DNA from: Planctomycetota bacterium
Lineage (GTDB): Bacteria; Planctomycetota; Phycisphaerae; WQYP01
Reading direction: 5' to 3'
Length of the DNA stretch: 64,000 nt
Assembly: GCA_021790385.1 (NCBI GenBank)
Contig: JAJYDW010000012.1
Span: forward strand, 1-64,000
Shown here: positions 26,777 to 37,400 of the stretch, piece after piece
Numbering within the stretch: the first letter of the stretch is position 1
How the letters are laid out: every line of letters starts with the position of its first letter
Position numbers and translations under genes: made by a program
The notes under the pieces: generated by a model
Databases searched by the model: none
What the model saw: only the letters and a program-made list of their open reading frames with translations
What the model was told of the DNA's origin: nothing

Positions 26777-27076
26777 GGTGGAGATTTGAGCGAGCGAGCA
26801 GATCAACCACCGGATTATCCTCTCAGCGCGGCTGCAGCCGCAGGAGTTAGAAGCCAGGTGCCGATGTGGCACGCTTCGTGGATGAAGAAGAATTGGACAT
26901 ATGTCTGTGAGGTCGGAAATCCTAGTGCTTTGCCGGCAAGCCACAGGATTACAGTTAAGTACACGATTAAATGTATAGTCGCTGATCCGGTGCGTGCACT
27001 CTCCGCCACGCGGTTTGCAAGCCGCGTATACCCGCCAGATCTGCTGACCCACAAGCCTCGTCATGGCCTGGGCCTA
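26777..27076. other. Gene-free spacer with palindromes downstream of the hybrid regulator
   Basis: It contains a perfect 14-bp palindrome GCGGCTGCAGCCGC near 26828 and a 20-bp near-perfect palindrome ACGCGGTTTGCAAGCCGCGT at 27008-27027 with one mismatched pair. Neither has a T-run. The second superficially resembles an anticodon arm, but no tRNA can be folded around it. Small frames here look spurious. Confidence 0.4.
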
Positions 27077-28219
27077 TTATTTCCTCGAGCCTGCTTTGGC
27101 CGTGATGCTTTCGCCGGACGATGCCCGTCGGATAAGCTCCGCGCTAAGCTGGACATGGGTTGCCGGAAGTCCCGGTTCCTCCAGGCGCTGGCGCATCAAC
27201 CGATAGGCGGTCACGCCCAGTCCCGCAGCGGGTTGGCGCATGGTGGTCAGCGGCACCTGCAGGTGGGCAGCCATGGGTAGATCGTCAAAACTTCCCAGGC
27301 GTAGTTGCTGGGGAATGGCCCAGCCGTCCTCCAGAGCGCAGCGCATGATCGGGGCGGCCCGGGAATCGGAAACGACCAGCACGGCTTCGGGTTTTCGCTG
27401 GCGCAGTTTTTCCAGTACCAAGGTGTTGTTCCGCAGGTCAAGATGGTGTACCGCACTGTCGTCCGGCCGCAGGCCATGGGCCTCAAATGCCGCCATGTAG
27501 CCGGCGATACGCGCTTCCTGCGTGGGGTGGCGGAAAGTGCTGCCGAAAAAGTCGATTCTCCGGCAGCCCAGTCGAATAAAATGCTGGGTCAGGTGGAACC
27601 CGGCTCCGAAATTGTCGATTCCCACCAAATCCAGATGGCTGCGCGCCGGATAACGCACGATGTCGCCATCGATGAGCACCACGGGAATTCGGGCGGCGGC
27701 GAATTCTTCCACCAAGGCGACGGTCGGGGAGATATTATCGGCCGGCGAAATTTCCAGCGGCATTAGAAATACGCCGGCCACTTTTTGTTGAATCAACCGG
27801 CGCGCAATCTCCTGATAGCGCAACTGCAGGCCGGCGGCATTCGTATGGCCGTCCCATTGCGGATCCTGCAGCAGCATCATGGAGTGCTCCATACTGGCGC
27901 GGTGGGCCAGTTCACTGCCAAGCCCAGCAAAAATCGTCTGTTCCTGGTCCTGCCGGGCCAAGCCCAGCAACACAGCTCCGAAGGTGAGGGTGCGGCGCGA
28001 CGGAAGACCGATGACAACCGTGCCGGCTTTGCGGCCGCGCTGCAGCAAGTGTTCCGCCACCAGCCTCCGTATGGCGGCGGTGGCGGTAGGCCGCGATACA
28101 TCAAAAAGGCGGGCCAGTTCAAGTTCGGTCGGGATGCGTTCGCCGGGACGGAACTTTCCACTATCAATTCCCGCAAAGAGAAAATGATAAATCTTATTTG
28201 ATTTTCGCGGCACACGCAT
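27077..28219 (-). CDS. GntR/LacI hybrid transcriptional regulator (AraR-like), rhamnose island
   Basis: The 380-residue protein joins a GntR-type winged helix (residues ~1-70: GERIPTELELARLFDVSRPT then AIRRLVAEHLLQRG) to a LacI/GalR-type sugar-binding domain (VPVVLIDGDIVRYP..., LVGIDNFGAGFHLTQHFIRL, LGSFDDLPMAAHLQVPLTTM). Such proteins bind operators and release them when a sugar is bound. It is transcribed away from the PEP-CTERM gene and the L-rhamnose genes at 28.7-46 kb, so a rhamnose-related effector is a reasonable inference. GAGAG lies 10 nt before the ATG. A second protein of the same architecture lies at 61760. Confidence 0.88.
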   Translation of the reverse strand: MRVPRKSNKIYHFLFAGIDSGKFRPGERIPTELELARLFDVSRPTATAAIRRLVAEHLLQRGRKAGTVVIGLPSRRTLTFGAVLLGLARQDQEQTIFAGLGSELAHRASMEHSMMLLQDPQWDGHTNAAGLQLRYQEIARRLIQQKVAGVFLMPLEISPADNISPTVALVEEFAAARIPVVLIDGDIVRYPARSHLDLVGIDNFGAGFHLTQHFIRLGCRRIDFFGSTFRHPTQEARIAGYMAAFEAHGLRPDDSAVHHLDLRNNTLVLEKLRQRKPEAVLVVSDSRAAPIMRCALEDGWAIPQQLRLGSFDDLPMAAHLQVPLTTMRQPAAGLGVTAYRLMRQRLEEPGLPATHVQLSAELIRRASSGESITAKAGSRK

Positions 28220-28595
28220 GAAATTACTCTCGTAGAGCCTGTCTGATAATCACGACGGGGACGAAGTGTGAATTATGCCAACTGGTGATCCGGTATGCAA
28301 TCCCGAAACGAATTGGATGCCTGACACGTTATGCGGCCCGTCTTGGAACACAGCAATGGAATATGATGATTCTTGAAATGCCCCAGGTCTTCCGCCAACG
28401 CCCCCCACGCTGGAAAATCATCTGCACCCATTCGCAGGCCGCCCCTGCACCAATAATCCTGTCACCATTCGCACTCCCGCATATTACATCACGCACCCGA
28501 TGAATGGGTCCGAAAATACGCCACTAGTCATGATTTATTGTAAACTCACATAAAATTTATTATGCATGTTTGCTGGCAAATCACTGTATACCTAC
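28220..28595. other. Gene-free divergent spacer
   Basis: No supported gene. Short frames are unconvincing. The region separates the hybrid regulator from the promoter of the first PEP-CTERM gene. Confidence 0.4.
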
Positions 28596-28596
28596 A

Positions 28597-28752
28597 GCTT
28601 TATTGTAAAGCAATAGGAAATCCGGTGTTTTTTCCTTGTGGCGCCGTTTTGTATTGGTTATAATTCCTAGATGTATCAGGTTCTGCGGGGTTGTGTTGAT
28701 CCTGTGGAAGAGTTTCCAGTGTCTTGGGACGCAGGTCCGGAAGGAGTTTCAG
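28597..28752 (+). promoter_or_regulatory. PEP-CTERM promoter and conserved leader, copy A
   Basis: TTGTGG (28636) and TATAAT (28659) are exactly 17 nt apart. The ~80-nt leader has GTTGTGTTGATCCTG, a CCTGTG...CGCAGG helix and GGTCCGGAAGGAGTTTC before the ATG at 28753. A 15-nt palindrome, GCTTTATTGTAAAGC (28597-28611), lies upstream of the -35 and is a candidate operator. The leader is shared with copies B (46225) and C (26216). Confidence 0.75.
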
Positions 28753-29946
28753 ATGTGCATGGTTAATGCAAAACGCATGGTTGTTTTGGCGGCGGCAGCC
28801 GCAGCCGCTTGTTTGGCGGCAAACGGCATGGTTCGGGCGGCGTCGCAATCGATTGTCGTGGCGAATCCAAGTTTCGAGGATAACTCGATCACGACGGGTG
28901 TGGGCTATGGGGCGATCAACGATTGGACCAGCTCTAACCTGTCCAACACAGGCTTGAACACGGTGGGCGGCCCGTTCGCCACGGGTACCACAATTCCGGA
29001 CGGCGGGCAGGTGGCGTTCATTCAGTCGAATTTTACGACTGGCTCGACCGGTGAATCGCTGAGCCAAACCTTATCTGGTTTGATCCCCGGCGAACAGTAT
29101 TGGTTTCAACTCTTTTATAACGCCCGGCAAAATTACAGCCAGCCGACACTCTCGGTAACATACGGAAGCCAAACTTTGGCCAATATTGCCAATATTCCCG
29201 TAACCAACTCCAACTACACGTTTCTCAATGTTCCATTTACCCCGGCCGCGTCATCCGGCACACTGACAATATCAAATAATGACACTACAACGAGCGGCAA
29301 CAGCTCGCTGTTGCTGGACGCGGTTTCGGTCATTGAGCGCGGGGCCGGTCAGGTGGTAATCGCCAATCCGAGTTTCCAGGGCAGCTCGGCCGACCTGCAA
29401 CTCTTCAACGGTGGTTACGGCTATTCACCGGCCATCGCCGGCTGGAACATCGGCGGCAGCAGCGTCTTCACTGGCATAAATAAGTTGGGGGGACCATTCT
29501 ACGATAACGGCGTCGCTCCGGATGGCACCAAAGTAGCGTACCTGCAACATATTAACACCAACCCCGCGACCACAATCAGCCAGACGCTCGGAGGCTTGAT
29601 AGCCGGGGATACGTACAAGTTGACCTTTTATTACAACGCGCGAGCGGCTACCGCCGATCCACTGATGGAAGTGAGCCTCGGTGGCACCACCTTCACGCCC
29701 ACCGGCGGCCTTGATGTGGCACCGGTCGGCGGGAGCAATCCATTTTATGAAGGGCAGTATTTTTACACGGCGACTGGACCCACTGCCGTGCTTAGCTTCG
29801 GCAACATCAATCCAACGGCGTCCGATTCGAGCCTGCTGCTGAACGATGTAAGCTTGCAGGTCGTTCCCGAACCAGCCACGCTGGGCCTGATGGGTGCCAT
29901 GGGCGTCGGCCTGCTTTTGGTGGGTCGTAAACGCACACGTGCTTGA
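28753..29946 (+). CDS. PEP-CTERM-anchored secreted protein with two carbohydrate-binding-like repeats
   Basis: From the ATG at 28753 (AAGGAG 7 nt upstream) the 397-residue product has a signal peptide (VVLAAAAAAACLAANGMVRA). Two tandem ~180-residue beta-sandwich modules follow, each starting with ANPSFE/ANPSFQ and containing W, 'GGPF...PDG-Q/K-VA', 'SQTLSGLIPG/SQTLGGLIAG' and 'FYNAR'. The C-terminal sorting signal PEPATLGLMGAMGVGLLLVG is followed by RKRTRA. PEP-CTERM signals are cut by an exosortase. The modules look like carbohydrate-binding jelly rolls, suggesting a surface glycan-binding role beside the rhamnosidases. Confidence 0.85.
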   Translation: MCMVNAKRMVVLAAAAAAACLAANGMVRAASQSIVVANPSFEDNSITTGVGYGAINDWTSSNLSNTGLNTVGGPFATGTTIPDGGQVAFIQSNFTTGSTGESLSQTLSGLIPGEQYWFQLFYNARQNYSQPTLSVTYGSQTLANIANIPVTNSNYTFLNVPFTPAASSGTLTISNNDTTTSGNSSLLLDAVSVIERGAGQVVIANPSFQGSSADLQLFNGGYGYSPAIAGWNIGGSSVFTGINKLGGPFYDNGVAPDGTKVAYLQHINTNPATTISQTLGGLIAGDTYKLTFYYNARAATADPLMEVSLGGTTFTPTGGLDVAPVGGSNPFYEGQYFYTATGPTAVLSFGNINPTASDSSLLLNDVSLQVVPEPATLGLMGAMGVGLLLVGRKRTRA

Positions 29947-29958
29947 AAGCACGCTTTT
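29938..29958 (+). terminator. Terminator-like hairpin at the end of the PEP-CTERM gene
   Basis: CGTGCT-TGAA-AGCACG followed by CTTTT overlaps the stop codon. A similar hairpin overlaps the stop of the second PEP-CTERM gene (47222-47243), so it is probably a conserved weak terminator. Confidence 0.55.
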
Positions 29959-30208
29959 CCAAAGGAATACCGGTGGTCCATCGCTGCCGGCCCCTTTCAC
30001 TAGTGCAGCCGTGTGCTGTTTGTGCTTGGTGCTGATCGGCTGGCGGCGAGCCTACGGAATCAGCCACCAACCGCCAGGGTGGATACTCAAATCGTTCCCG
30101 TGTCGAAGTGCCGCCGATGAATGAGGGATGAGAGTGGGTACGAGGGGCAGGTATCGGTCATCGTTACGTATGGTGCCCGTGGTTTTCATGGACTGAAAGG
30201 AGATACCG

Positions 30209-31084
30209 ATGCGGCGGTCCCCACAGGGTTTTACTCTCGTGGAACTTTTGGTGGTGATTTTGATCATCGCCATTTTAATTGCACTGCTGCTGCCGGCGCT
30301 GGCCGCGGCGCGAACCCAGTCGGAAGAGGTGGTTTGCGCCGCAAACCTGCGATCGATCGGCCAAGGCATATTTGAATACGCCGATGAACAGCGCGGAGCG
30401 TATCCGATGCCCGCAACTACGTTTATACTCAATCAGGCCTCGGCCAGCGGCCGCTCCTGGCCCTTTGCCCAGCTCGCCGTCACGGTGTCTGGCAGTTGGA
30501 ACACGATTGTAAATTCCTCCGGCGGTGAGGTTCCCTGGGGCATGGGGGATTTATACCAAACGGGAATCATCACCACGCCGCAGGTGTTTTATTGCACGCA
30601 GCCGGGAATATGGGGGGATGTGGGGCCTTCCCAGAACAATATGGATTGGCAAGGTTTGGGCTACGCGCTGCAGCAGAACCCGCAGTGGCTGCAACATCCT
30701 CTGGCGGCCAATGGAATTAACTGGGGCAGCATTTATGTTGGGTACTGCTATTATTACCAATTTCCCAATACCGTAGCCAATCTGTGGCCCTCACCATATG
30801 TCTTGCCGCATCCGCAGCACCCATTTGTCCAGCAACCCACCAGCCCCCCTGGAGATCTGCTCATGTCCGACATCATTGCGCCCGGCAACGACAGCACCTC
30901 CCCCGGATGGTCCAACCACGTTACCACCGGTGCCCAGCTAAACCCCTACAACGCCTACGGCATACCGGGGCCGGCTCCGGATGGCGGAAACAGCCTGTAT
31001 AACGATGGCTCGGTGGAATGGCATCAGTTTTACAAGATGCATGCGATTGTGCAGGGCATTGACGGCGTGGAATTCTGGGATTAA
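30209..31084 (+). CDS. Prepilin-like protein with H-X9-DG-type C-terminus (pseudopilin 1)
   Basis: The 291-residue protein has a short basic leader and the type IV prepilin cleavage and helix motif ([20 protein letters not shown]), followed by [20 protein letters not shown] and a long C-terminal domain ending [13 protein letters not shown]. This is the planctomycete-expanded 'prepilin-type N-terminal cleavage/H-X9-DG' family. A prepilin peptidase would remove the leader before G. A good ribosome binding site (AAGGAGATACCG) sets the start. It lies between the PEP-CTERM gene and the glycosidase operon. The function of the family is unknown; export or surface display of glycan-processing factors is a guess from context. 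Confidence 0.88.
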   Translation: MRRSPQGFTLVELLVVILIIAILIALLLPALAAARTQSEEVVCAANLRSIGQGIFEYADEQRGAYPMPATTFILNQASASGRSWPFAQLAVTVSGSWNTIVNSSGGEVPWGMGDLYQTGIITTPQVFYCTQPGIWGDVGPSQNNMDWQGLGYALQQNPQWLQHPLAANGINWGSIYVGYCYYYQFPNTVANLWPSPYVLPHPQHPFVQQPTSPPGDLLMSDIIAPGNDSTSPGWSNHVTTGAQLNPYNAYGIPGPAPDGGNSLYNDGSVEWHQFYKMHAIVQGIDGVEFWD

Positions 31085-31151
31085 CGGTTTGTTCCGGCGA
31101 ATGGCCAGCCGCATGGCATCGAAATAATCATAACAACAAGAAGGGTGACTA

Positions 31152-34100
31152 TTGGTAAATCGACGGGATTTTTGCCGGCTGGCAGCGGCAGGCGCCGTGG
31201 CAGTCACGTTGCGGCCTGGAACAAGCGTGTTGGCCGCGGGCCATGCCGCTGGAACTTTCAAGGCTTCGGTGCGGCGCTGGTGGTTTCTGGGGCCGGTTCC
31301 GTGTGCCAATGCCGCCGAATTTAACGCACCCACGGCGGTTGAGCATGGGGCGGTCGACTTTGTCGTGCCAGCCACTATTCTGGGCCGACACCTGCAGTGG
31401 CAACCAGGAATTTCACCCGGCGACCATATTGATTTGTACGCGCGATATTTTCCCGATATTACGAATTATTATGCTTATGGCGGTATTCGTGTTTTCGCCT
31501 CGGAGGCAACCGCGGCCACGGCCAGCGTCGGGGTGGATAACGTGATGCGGCTGTTTGTCAACGGCAAACTGGAACTCGATTATTCATCCGGCGGCGCGGC
31601 GACGCCCGGCCAAAGGCGGGTCAGGATCAGCCTCCGCAAGGGGTGGAATACCGTTCTGGCAAAAGTATGGAACCTGGGCGGACCGTGGGGTTTTTATCTG
31701 GAACTGGAATCCCCGGTGGCGCTGCGAATCGAACCGACGGAAGCCCAAGTGCCCTACCGGGCCACGGGTTGGCGGAATGTGGCGTATTGGCGCGAGCCGG
31801 GGGTTCAAGTTGAAACCAGCATGTCCGAGTCGGCAGCGCTGAGCTCGGTGCATACCGCGCGGCGGCTCAATGACGGCCGGAAGTTTTCGCCCGGCGCTGA
31901 TCCCGGGTCCCTCTGCTGGACCACCGATCCGTATCACGATTTGCCCTGCTGGGTATGGTTTGGATTTGCCGGCCCGCGGCGTATCAGCCGCGTGATTGTG
32001 TATGGCGGTGAGGCGAATTTGCAGCCGGTGGAGTTCCTCGGTCAGACCTCGGATGACGCGGGGGCTACGCTGCGGGAGCTTTTTCGGGTGAATAACGCGC
32101 GGTTTGACCCGGCCACGCTTTCCTACAGTGTGGATTTCGAGCCGGTCGATACAGATAATTTTCGGTTGCTGATCGTGCGCAGCGCCGGGCCGGAGACCCC
32201 GCAATCCAACTGGGCGCAGCTTTCGGAGGTTGAAGTTTATGGGGATAATGCCCCGGTGGCCAAAAAGGCCGCCCAGCCGGACGATGGGGCGAGCGCGGCC
32301 TTGGTGCCCGCTTCACGATTTCAAAGCGACGCGGCCTTTTCGCCGCACGTTAAGGACAATGGACGAACGCTGGATATCTCCACGCCGTGGTACAAAATTC
32401 AACTGGACAAGTACCGCCCGCGCATCGCGTATCTGGCGTGGGACAGCCTGGGCCGGGGCAATCTGGGGGTTAATTTTCTAAGGGGCACCGGCGGGTTCCC
32501 ACGGTTGACGCTTCCAATTTATGGGGCCGTCGCGCCCCGGCCCGGCAGCCTGACGCGAAAAGGCAATGTTTTTGAATATGAGGCGGTGGGCGTGGCACCG
32601 GGCGTAGCGGTGCGCGTGGCTTTGAAAATGGGCGAGCGGGATTTTGACCTGGAGCTGACGGCGGTGGCGGATCGCAAAACCGCCCTGCGCGGCGGCCTTT
32701 TCCGCTTCGACTTCGCGGCCAACCAGACTCCCACGACTTTTGTCTGCCGGCCGGAGAAAATTTTCAATTTTGTCTCCATCCCATGCTATCTGCATGCCCC
32801 GGACTTTGGCACGGCGTTTATCACCAGCAGCAACAAAGACACCTGTTTTTATCGTACGCCAGCGGGAATTTTTCCGGCGCTGGATTACCATGTTGAAATA
32901 GCTTTGCAAATACCGGCGCGCCCGGATCGGCTTTGTGAACTAAACGCCGGCGTCTGGCGGGACACGCTGCACTTTGCCATTGAAACCATCCGTCCGCTGC
33001 CGGACCTGACCGCATCTGATGCGCGGCTGCGTCGACTGCCGGCCTGGGCGCTGAATCTGACACAGTGGCGACCGGACACGGGCATTATCAGCAACAGCGT
33101 GGTGAGTGTAAATTGCGGATTGTCGATGCTGTTTTATGCGGAAATGGCAGCGTTTTCGCCGATGCTGAAGGCGGGCATCTCGGCAATGGAATTGGTGCGG
33201 GCGTCGGTGCATCGCTATTTTAACGGAGCGCCGGGTTATTATATGCCGCCGCGCAATGTCTACGCGGCCCGCGGCGATTGGCAATCGTCACGGGAGACAC
33301 CGGCTTATTTGATTATCTGCGCCTGGTATGTGATACGTACCATCGGCGGCATGCCGGAACTTGGTGAAAGTCTTCAGGCTCTGGAATGTATCGCCGGTGC
33401 AATAGAATCGCTGGACACCAACGATGACGGCCTGGCGGACCACGGGAACGGGATGTGGTTTGATTGTTATAATATTCACGGCGCGGATGCCTATTCCAAT
33501 GCCGCCAATTACCGGGCATTTCGCTGCCTGGCGGAGTTGGAAAACTCGGCCGGCCGCCCGGCCATGGCGGCGCATTATCATCAGAACGCCGAGCGCATTA
33601 AAAATGTGTATATGAGGACGTTTTTTAATCCGGCTACCGGCGTGCTGGCGGGATGGCGGGATGAAAAGGGGCAACTCCATGATTACATGTTCCCATGGGT
33701 GAACGGTTTTGCGATTCACCAGGGACTGGTACCCGACCGGCAGGCTAATGCAATCCTGGATCGCCTGCTGGCGCAGCTCAAAAAGGACGGGTTTAAGTCG
33801 TACTGGTTTGGTTTGCCCACCAACCTGCTTCCTATTCACCCCGCCGATTATATACCACATACCAGTGGTGCCCCGACCAACCCATCGGGCACGGACACCT
33901 GGCAGCAATATATGAACGGCGGAGCATGTCCGACTTTCGTCTACTATGTTATTCAGTCATTTTACAAACTGGGACGACGCCGCGACGCGGAAAAAATGCT
34001 CTGGCCTCTGGTTGGCTCGTTTGAAAAGGGAACCTTTAACGCGGGTGTGCAGGCGTCGGCGAAATGGCCACGGCGCAATCCCATCAGCAGCGCGTTTTAC

Positions 34101-34298
34101 GTGTGGAACGGCTCGCAAGCCTCCGGCGAGGGATATTTACCGGAGGACTGGCAGGCCATGACGGCGATATTCACCGGGCACTATGGTATTGGCCTTAATG
34201 ACCAGGGCTGGCACTTGGAGCCTTGGTCGCCGCTAAAGGGGCAACAGATCAAATGGGGCCTGCCCTTTATGGGCAAGGTCGTGGAGAGAATCGGATAA
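31152..34298 (+). CDS. Tat-exported (alpha/alpha)6-barrel glycoside hydrolase with discoidin-like domain
   Basis: A 1048-residue protein opening with a twin-arginine signal (NRRDFCRLAAAGAVAVTL). Two N-terminal beta-sandwich regions follow: one with SVGVDNVMRLFVNGKLELDY, and an F5/8-type (discoidin) module around residues 230-365 ending NWAQLSEVEVYGDN. The C-terminal ~450 residues look like a six-hairpin toroid (LDTNDDGLADHGNGMWFDCY, NAANYRAFRCLAELE, FPWVNGFAIHQGL). I cannot name the GH family. The start codon is TTG at 31152 with AAGGGTGA upstream; no closer ATG preserves the Tat motif. It is the first hydrolase gene of the rhamnose operon. Confidence 0.75.
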   Translation: MVNRRDFCRLAAAGAVAVTLRPGTSVLAAGHAAGTFKASVRRWWFLGPVPCANAAEFNAPTAVEHGAVDFVVPATILGRHLQWQPGISPGDHIDLYARYFPDITNYYAYGGIRVFASEATAATASVGVDNVMRLFVNGKLELDYSSGGAATPGQRRVRISLRKGWNTVLAKVWNLGGPWGFYLELESPVALRIEPTEAQVPYRATGWRNVAYWREPGVQVETSMSESAALSSVHTARRLNDGRKFSPGADPGSLCWTTDPYHDLPCWVWFGFAGPRRISRVIVYGGEANLQPVEFLGQTSDDAGATLRELFRVNNARFDPATLSYSVDFEPVDTDNFRLLIVRSAGPETPQSNWAQLSEVEVYGDNAPVAKKAAQPDDGASAALVPASRFQSDAAFSPHVKDNGRTLDISTPWYKIQLDKYRPRIAYLAWDSLGRGNLGVNFLRGTGGFPRLTLPIYGAVAPRPGSLTRKGNVFEYEAVGVAPGVAVRVALKMGERDFDLELTAVADRKTALRGGLFRFDFAANQTPTTFVCRPEKIFNFVSIPCYLHAPDFGTAFITSSNKDTCFYRTPAGIFPALDYHVEIALQIPARPDRLCELNAGVWRDTLHFAIETIRPLPDLTASDARLRRLPAWALNLTQWRPDTGIISNSVVSVNCGLSMLFYAEMAAFSPMLKAGISAMELVRASVHRYFNGAPGYYMPPRNVYAARGDWQSSRETPAYLIICAWYVIRTIGGMPELGESLQALECIAGAIESLDTNDDGLADHGNGMWFDCYNIHGADAYSNAANYRAFRCLAELENSAGRPAMAAHYHQNAERIKNVYMRTFFNPATGVLAGWRDEKGQLHDYMFPWVNGFAIHQGLVPDRQANAILDRLLAQLKKDGFKSYWFGLPTNLLPIHPADYIPHTSGAPTNPSGTDTWQQYMNGGACPTFVYYVIQSFYKLGRRRDAEKMLWPLVGSFEKGTFNAGVQASAKWPRRNPISSAFYVWNGSQASGEGYLPEDWQAMTAIFTGHYGIGLNDQGWHLEPWSPLKGQQIKWGLPFMGKVVERIG

Positions 34299-34402
34299 GG
34301 GGTCTTCGCAGCCACCAGTACCGCGGTCTGCAGCCGCATGGGAATACGGGCCATCAGGAACAGGGTGATGGCTCAGAATTGTTTTTTATTTGGAGTTAAG
34401 AC

Positions 34403-37400
34403 ATGACGAACATGAACCGACGAGATTTTGTGGAGCGCATTGGATTAAGCGCGGCGGGGCTGATGGTTTTGCAGGCTGGGCCGGCGGTTCGCGCGGCATC
34501 GCTGTCGCTGGCGAGCGAGGCCGGCGACGGTGCCAGGATGGCCGGTTTGTTTGCCACGCCGCCTTTCGATTGCGGACCGTGGGTGTACTGGTTCTGGCTG
34601 GATGTAAATGTCACACGCGCAGGGATTACTGCGGATATGGAGGCGATGAAAGCGGTGGGCGTGGCGGGTGTATTGATTATGGATGTGGATCAAGGCACGC
34701 CGCCAAGCTTCAATGGAGCCAAATTCGGCGATGCCAAATGGTACGAACTATTTAAGTTTGCCTGCCAGGAAGCGCATCGTCTGGGTCTGCACATCAACAT
34801 GACCAATGACGCCGGCTGGTGTGGCAGCGGCGGGCCGTGGGTAACACCGGAACTTTCGATGCAGCGCGTGGTGTGGAGCGACACCGCCATCGCCGGGGGC
34901 CGAAAATTTAATGATGTGTTGCCGCAGCCGCAGGCAAAGTTGAACTTTTACCGCGATATCGCCGTATTGGCCTTCCCTACACCGGCGCAAGGATATGCCA
35001 TCGGGAACCTCAAAGAACAAACCGACGTCAACACGGCGTACAATATTTTTGCCGCCGCAACATGGCCGACCCTTAAGCCCGGTCAAGAGATTTCCAGGAA
35101 GTCGATTCTAAATTTGACCCGTCAAATGGATCGCAACGGGCGGCTGACATGGACCGTGCCGGCGGGAAAGTGGACTGTGCTGCGGCTTGGCCATACCACT
35201 ACGGGGGTGGATAACCATCCGGCACCGGCGGGCGGATTGGGCTTGGAAACCGACAAGCTTAGCCGGAAGGCCACTATTTTTCAGTTCAATTCCCTGATGG
35301 AGCGAATCATCAGGCAGATTGGCCCATTGGTGGGTAAAACGCTGGTGTCCACGCATATTGACAGTTGGGAAACCGGTTCGCAGAATTGGACGCCGACGTT
35401 TGCCGCGGATTTCAAAAAATTACGCGGTTACGACCTAACGCCGTACCTGCCGGTATTTGCCGGACTGGTGGTGGAAAGCTTAGAAGTGTCTGAGCGATTC
35501 CTGTGGGATGTGCGCCAGACTGTGGGCGATTTACTGGTTGAAAATTATGCCGCCGCCATGCGCCAGGTCGCCAGGAAACATGGATTGCGGCTGTCTATTG
35601 AAGGTTATTTTGGTGAACCTGCCAGCGATATCCGTTACGGGGGACAGGCGGTTGAGCCGATGTCGGAATGCTGGTCCTGGCCACGGTTTGGGGCCATGGG
35701 GTCGGTCATAGAGATGACCTCCGCCGGGCACGTCTATGGCCACAATATCATCGGTCAGGAAACCTGTACGGCCGACGCTAATGAAAAATGGCAGGGCTAT
35801 CCGGCGGTGGTCAAGGATATTTGCGATTGGACCCTCGCGGAGGGCATCAACCGCTTTGTTTTCCATCGCTACGCCATGCAACCGTGGACCAACCCACACT
35901 ACGCGCCGGGCATGTCCATGGGACCATGGGGATTGCATTATGAGCGTACCCAAACCTGGTGGTATTTAACCAAACCATGGCACGATTATGTGGCGCGGTG
36001 CTGCTGGCTGCTGCGGCACGGTCATTTTGTGGCGGATGTGTGCTACATGCAGGCGGAAGGAATGCCTCGGACGTTTTCACCGCCGTCCAATATCCCGGGT
36101 AATCCGCCGCCCCGTCCGGGTTACAACTACGATGGATGTCCGGCGGAAGTGGTGCGCACGGATATGGAGTATAAAGCCGGGTTTTTAACCCTGCCCGGCG
36201 GCATGAGATATCGCGTTTTGGTACTTTCCAATTCCCCAACGATGAGGCCGGAACTTCTTAAGAAAATCAAACTGCTGGTGGATGCCGGCGCGACGGTCAT
36301 TGGTCCGCAGCCGCAATCTTCGCCCAGCTTGAGTAATTTCCCTCATTGCGATAGTGAGGTTCAAACACTAGCCGCGGAATTATGGGGGACGAAAAAAATA
36401 ATCACCGGTAAAACCGCGGAAGAGGTTCTCTCGGCACGCGGCATCCAGCCTGATTTTGCCTGTGATCAAGTTATGGTGCGCTGGACGCATCGGCAAACCG
36501 CGGATATGGATATCTATTTTGTGGCCAACGGCGAAGCCGCGGCGACACTGCCCTACGCCGGCCGGGCGATGCTCGCCAATTGTGCTTTTCGAATCAGCGG
36601 TGTCGCGCCGGAATTGTGGAATCCGGAAACTGGAACCATGCGCCCTGCGCCGGCGTACCGTGTTGAGGGTGGCCGAACGCACATACCGCTTGTTCTGGGA
36701 CCCAAGGAATCGGTCTTTGTGGTTTTTCGGAATGGTAACGCGCACCGTCCGGAGAATATTATTACCAGCGCCAGTCACAGCGGGAAGGTTTTCTTGTCTA
36801 CCGATGCGCCGGCACATGTGGTTATGCCAAAAAACATCCGAGTTTTACAGGCTATTTATGGCAAACCCGGCCAACCCAAACACCTGCGGAATGTAACGGC
36901 TATCGTGCAAAAACTAGTGGCTGCCGGCCACAATGGCTTTCCGGTGGTCCAGATCGCCGCCATCGGGGGCGACCCGGATCCATACGTGGTTAAGACTTTG
37001 GATATTAAGTACGAAGTGAGTGGTCGTATTGGGCGGGTTAGTTTTCAGGATGGCGGCTGGGTGTGGTTTCCCATCCCGGGAGGAGAGACTTTTCGCCGGC
37101 CTGCGCTGCTGGAGATGGAAAATGACGGGAACGTACGGGGGGTATTTACGGAGGCGGGTCGGTACCAGTTTGCGTTGGCCTCTGGTCGTCGGACCACAGT
37201 TGCGATTCCCAGCGTACCCCGGCCGATTTCCATCACCGGCCCATGGCGGGTGGCGTTTCCCGCCGGCTGGGGGGCTCCGGCGGAGATCCATCTTCAGCAC
37301 CTGATTGCCTGGAACAAGCATCCGGATGCGGGCGTACGTTATTTTTCGGGTACGGCGGAATATCGGGCCGAATTTATGACTCCGGCAGGCTTACCGGCAC

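Noticed and set aside
27003-27032. tRNA-like anticodon arm (CTTGCAA loop) on the minus strand
   Set aside because: The loop would be eight bases, and no acceptor stem, D-arm or T-arm can be folded around it.
26786-27280. 164-codon plus-strand ORF overlapping the hybrid regulator gene
   Set aside because: Its second half is antisense to a clearly real gene and the first half is featureless.
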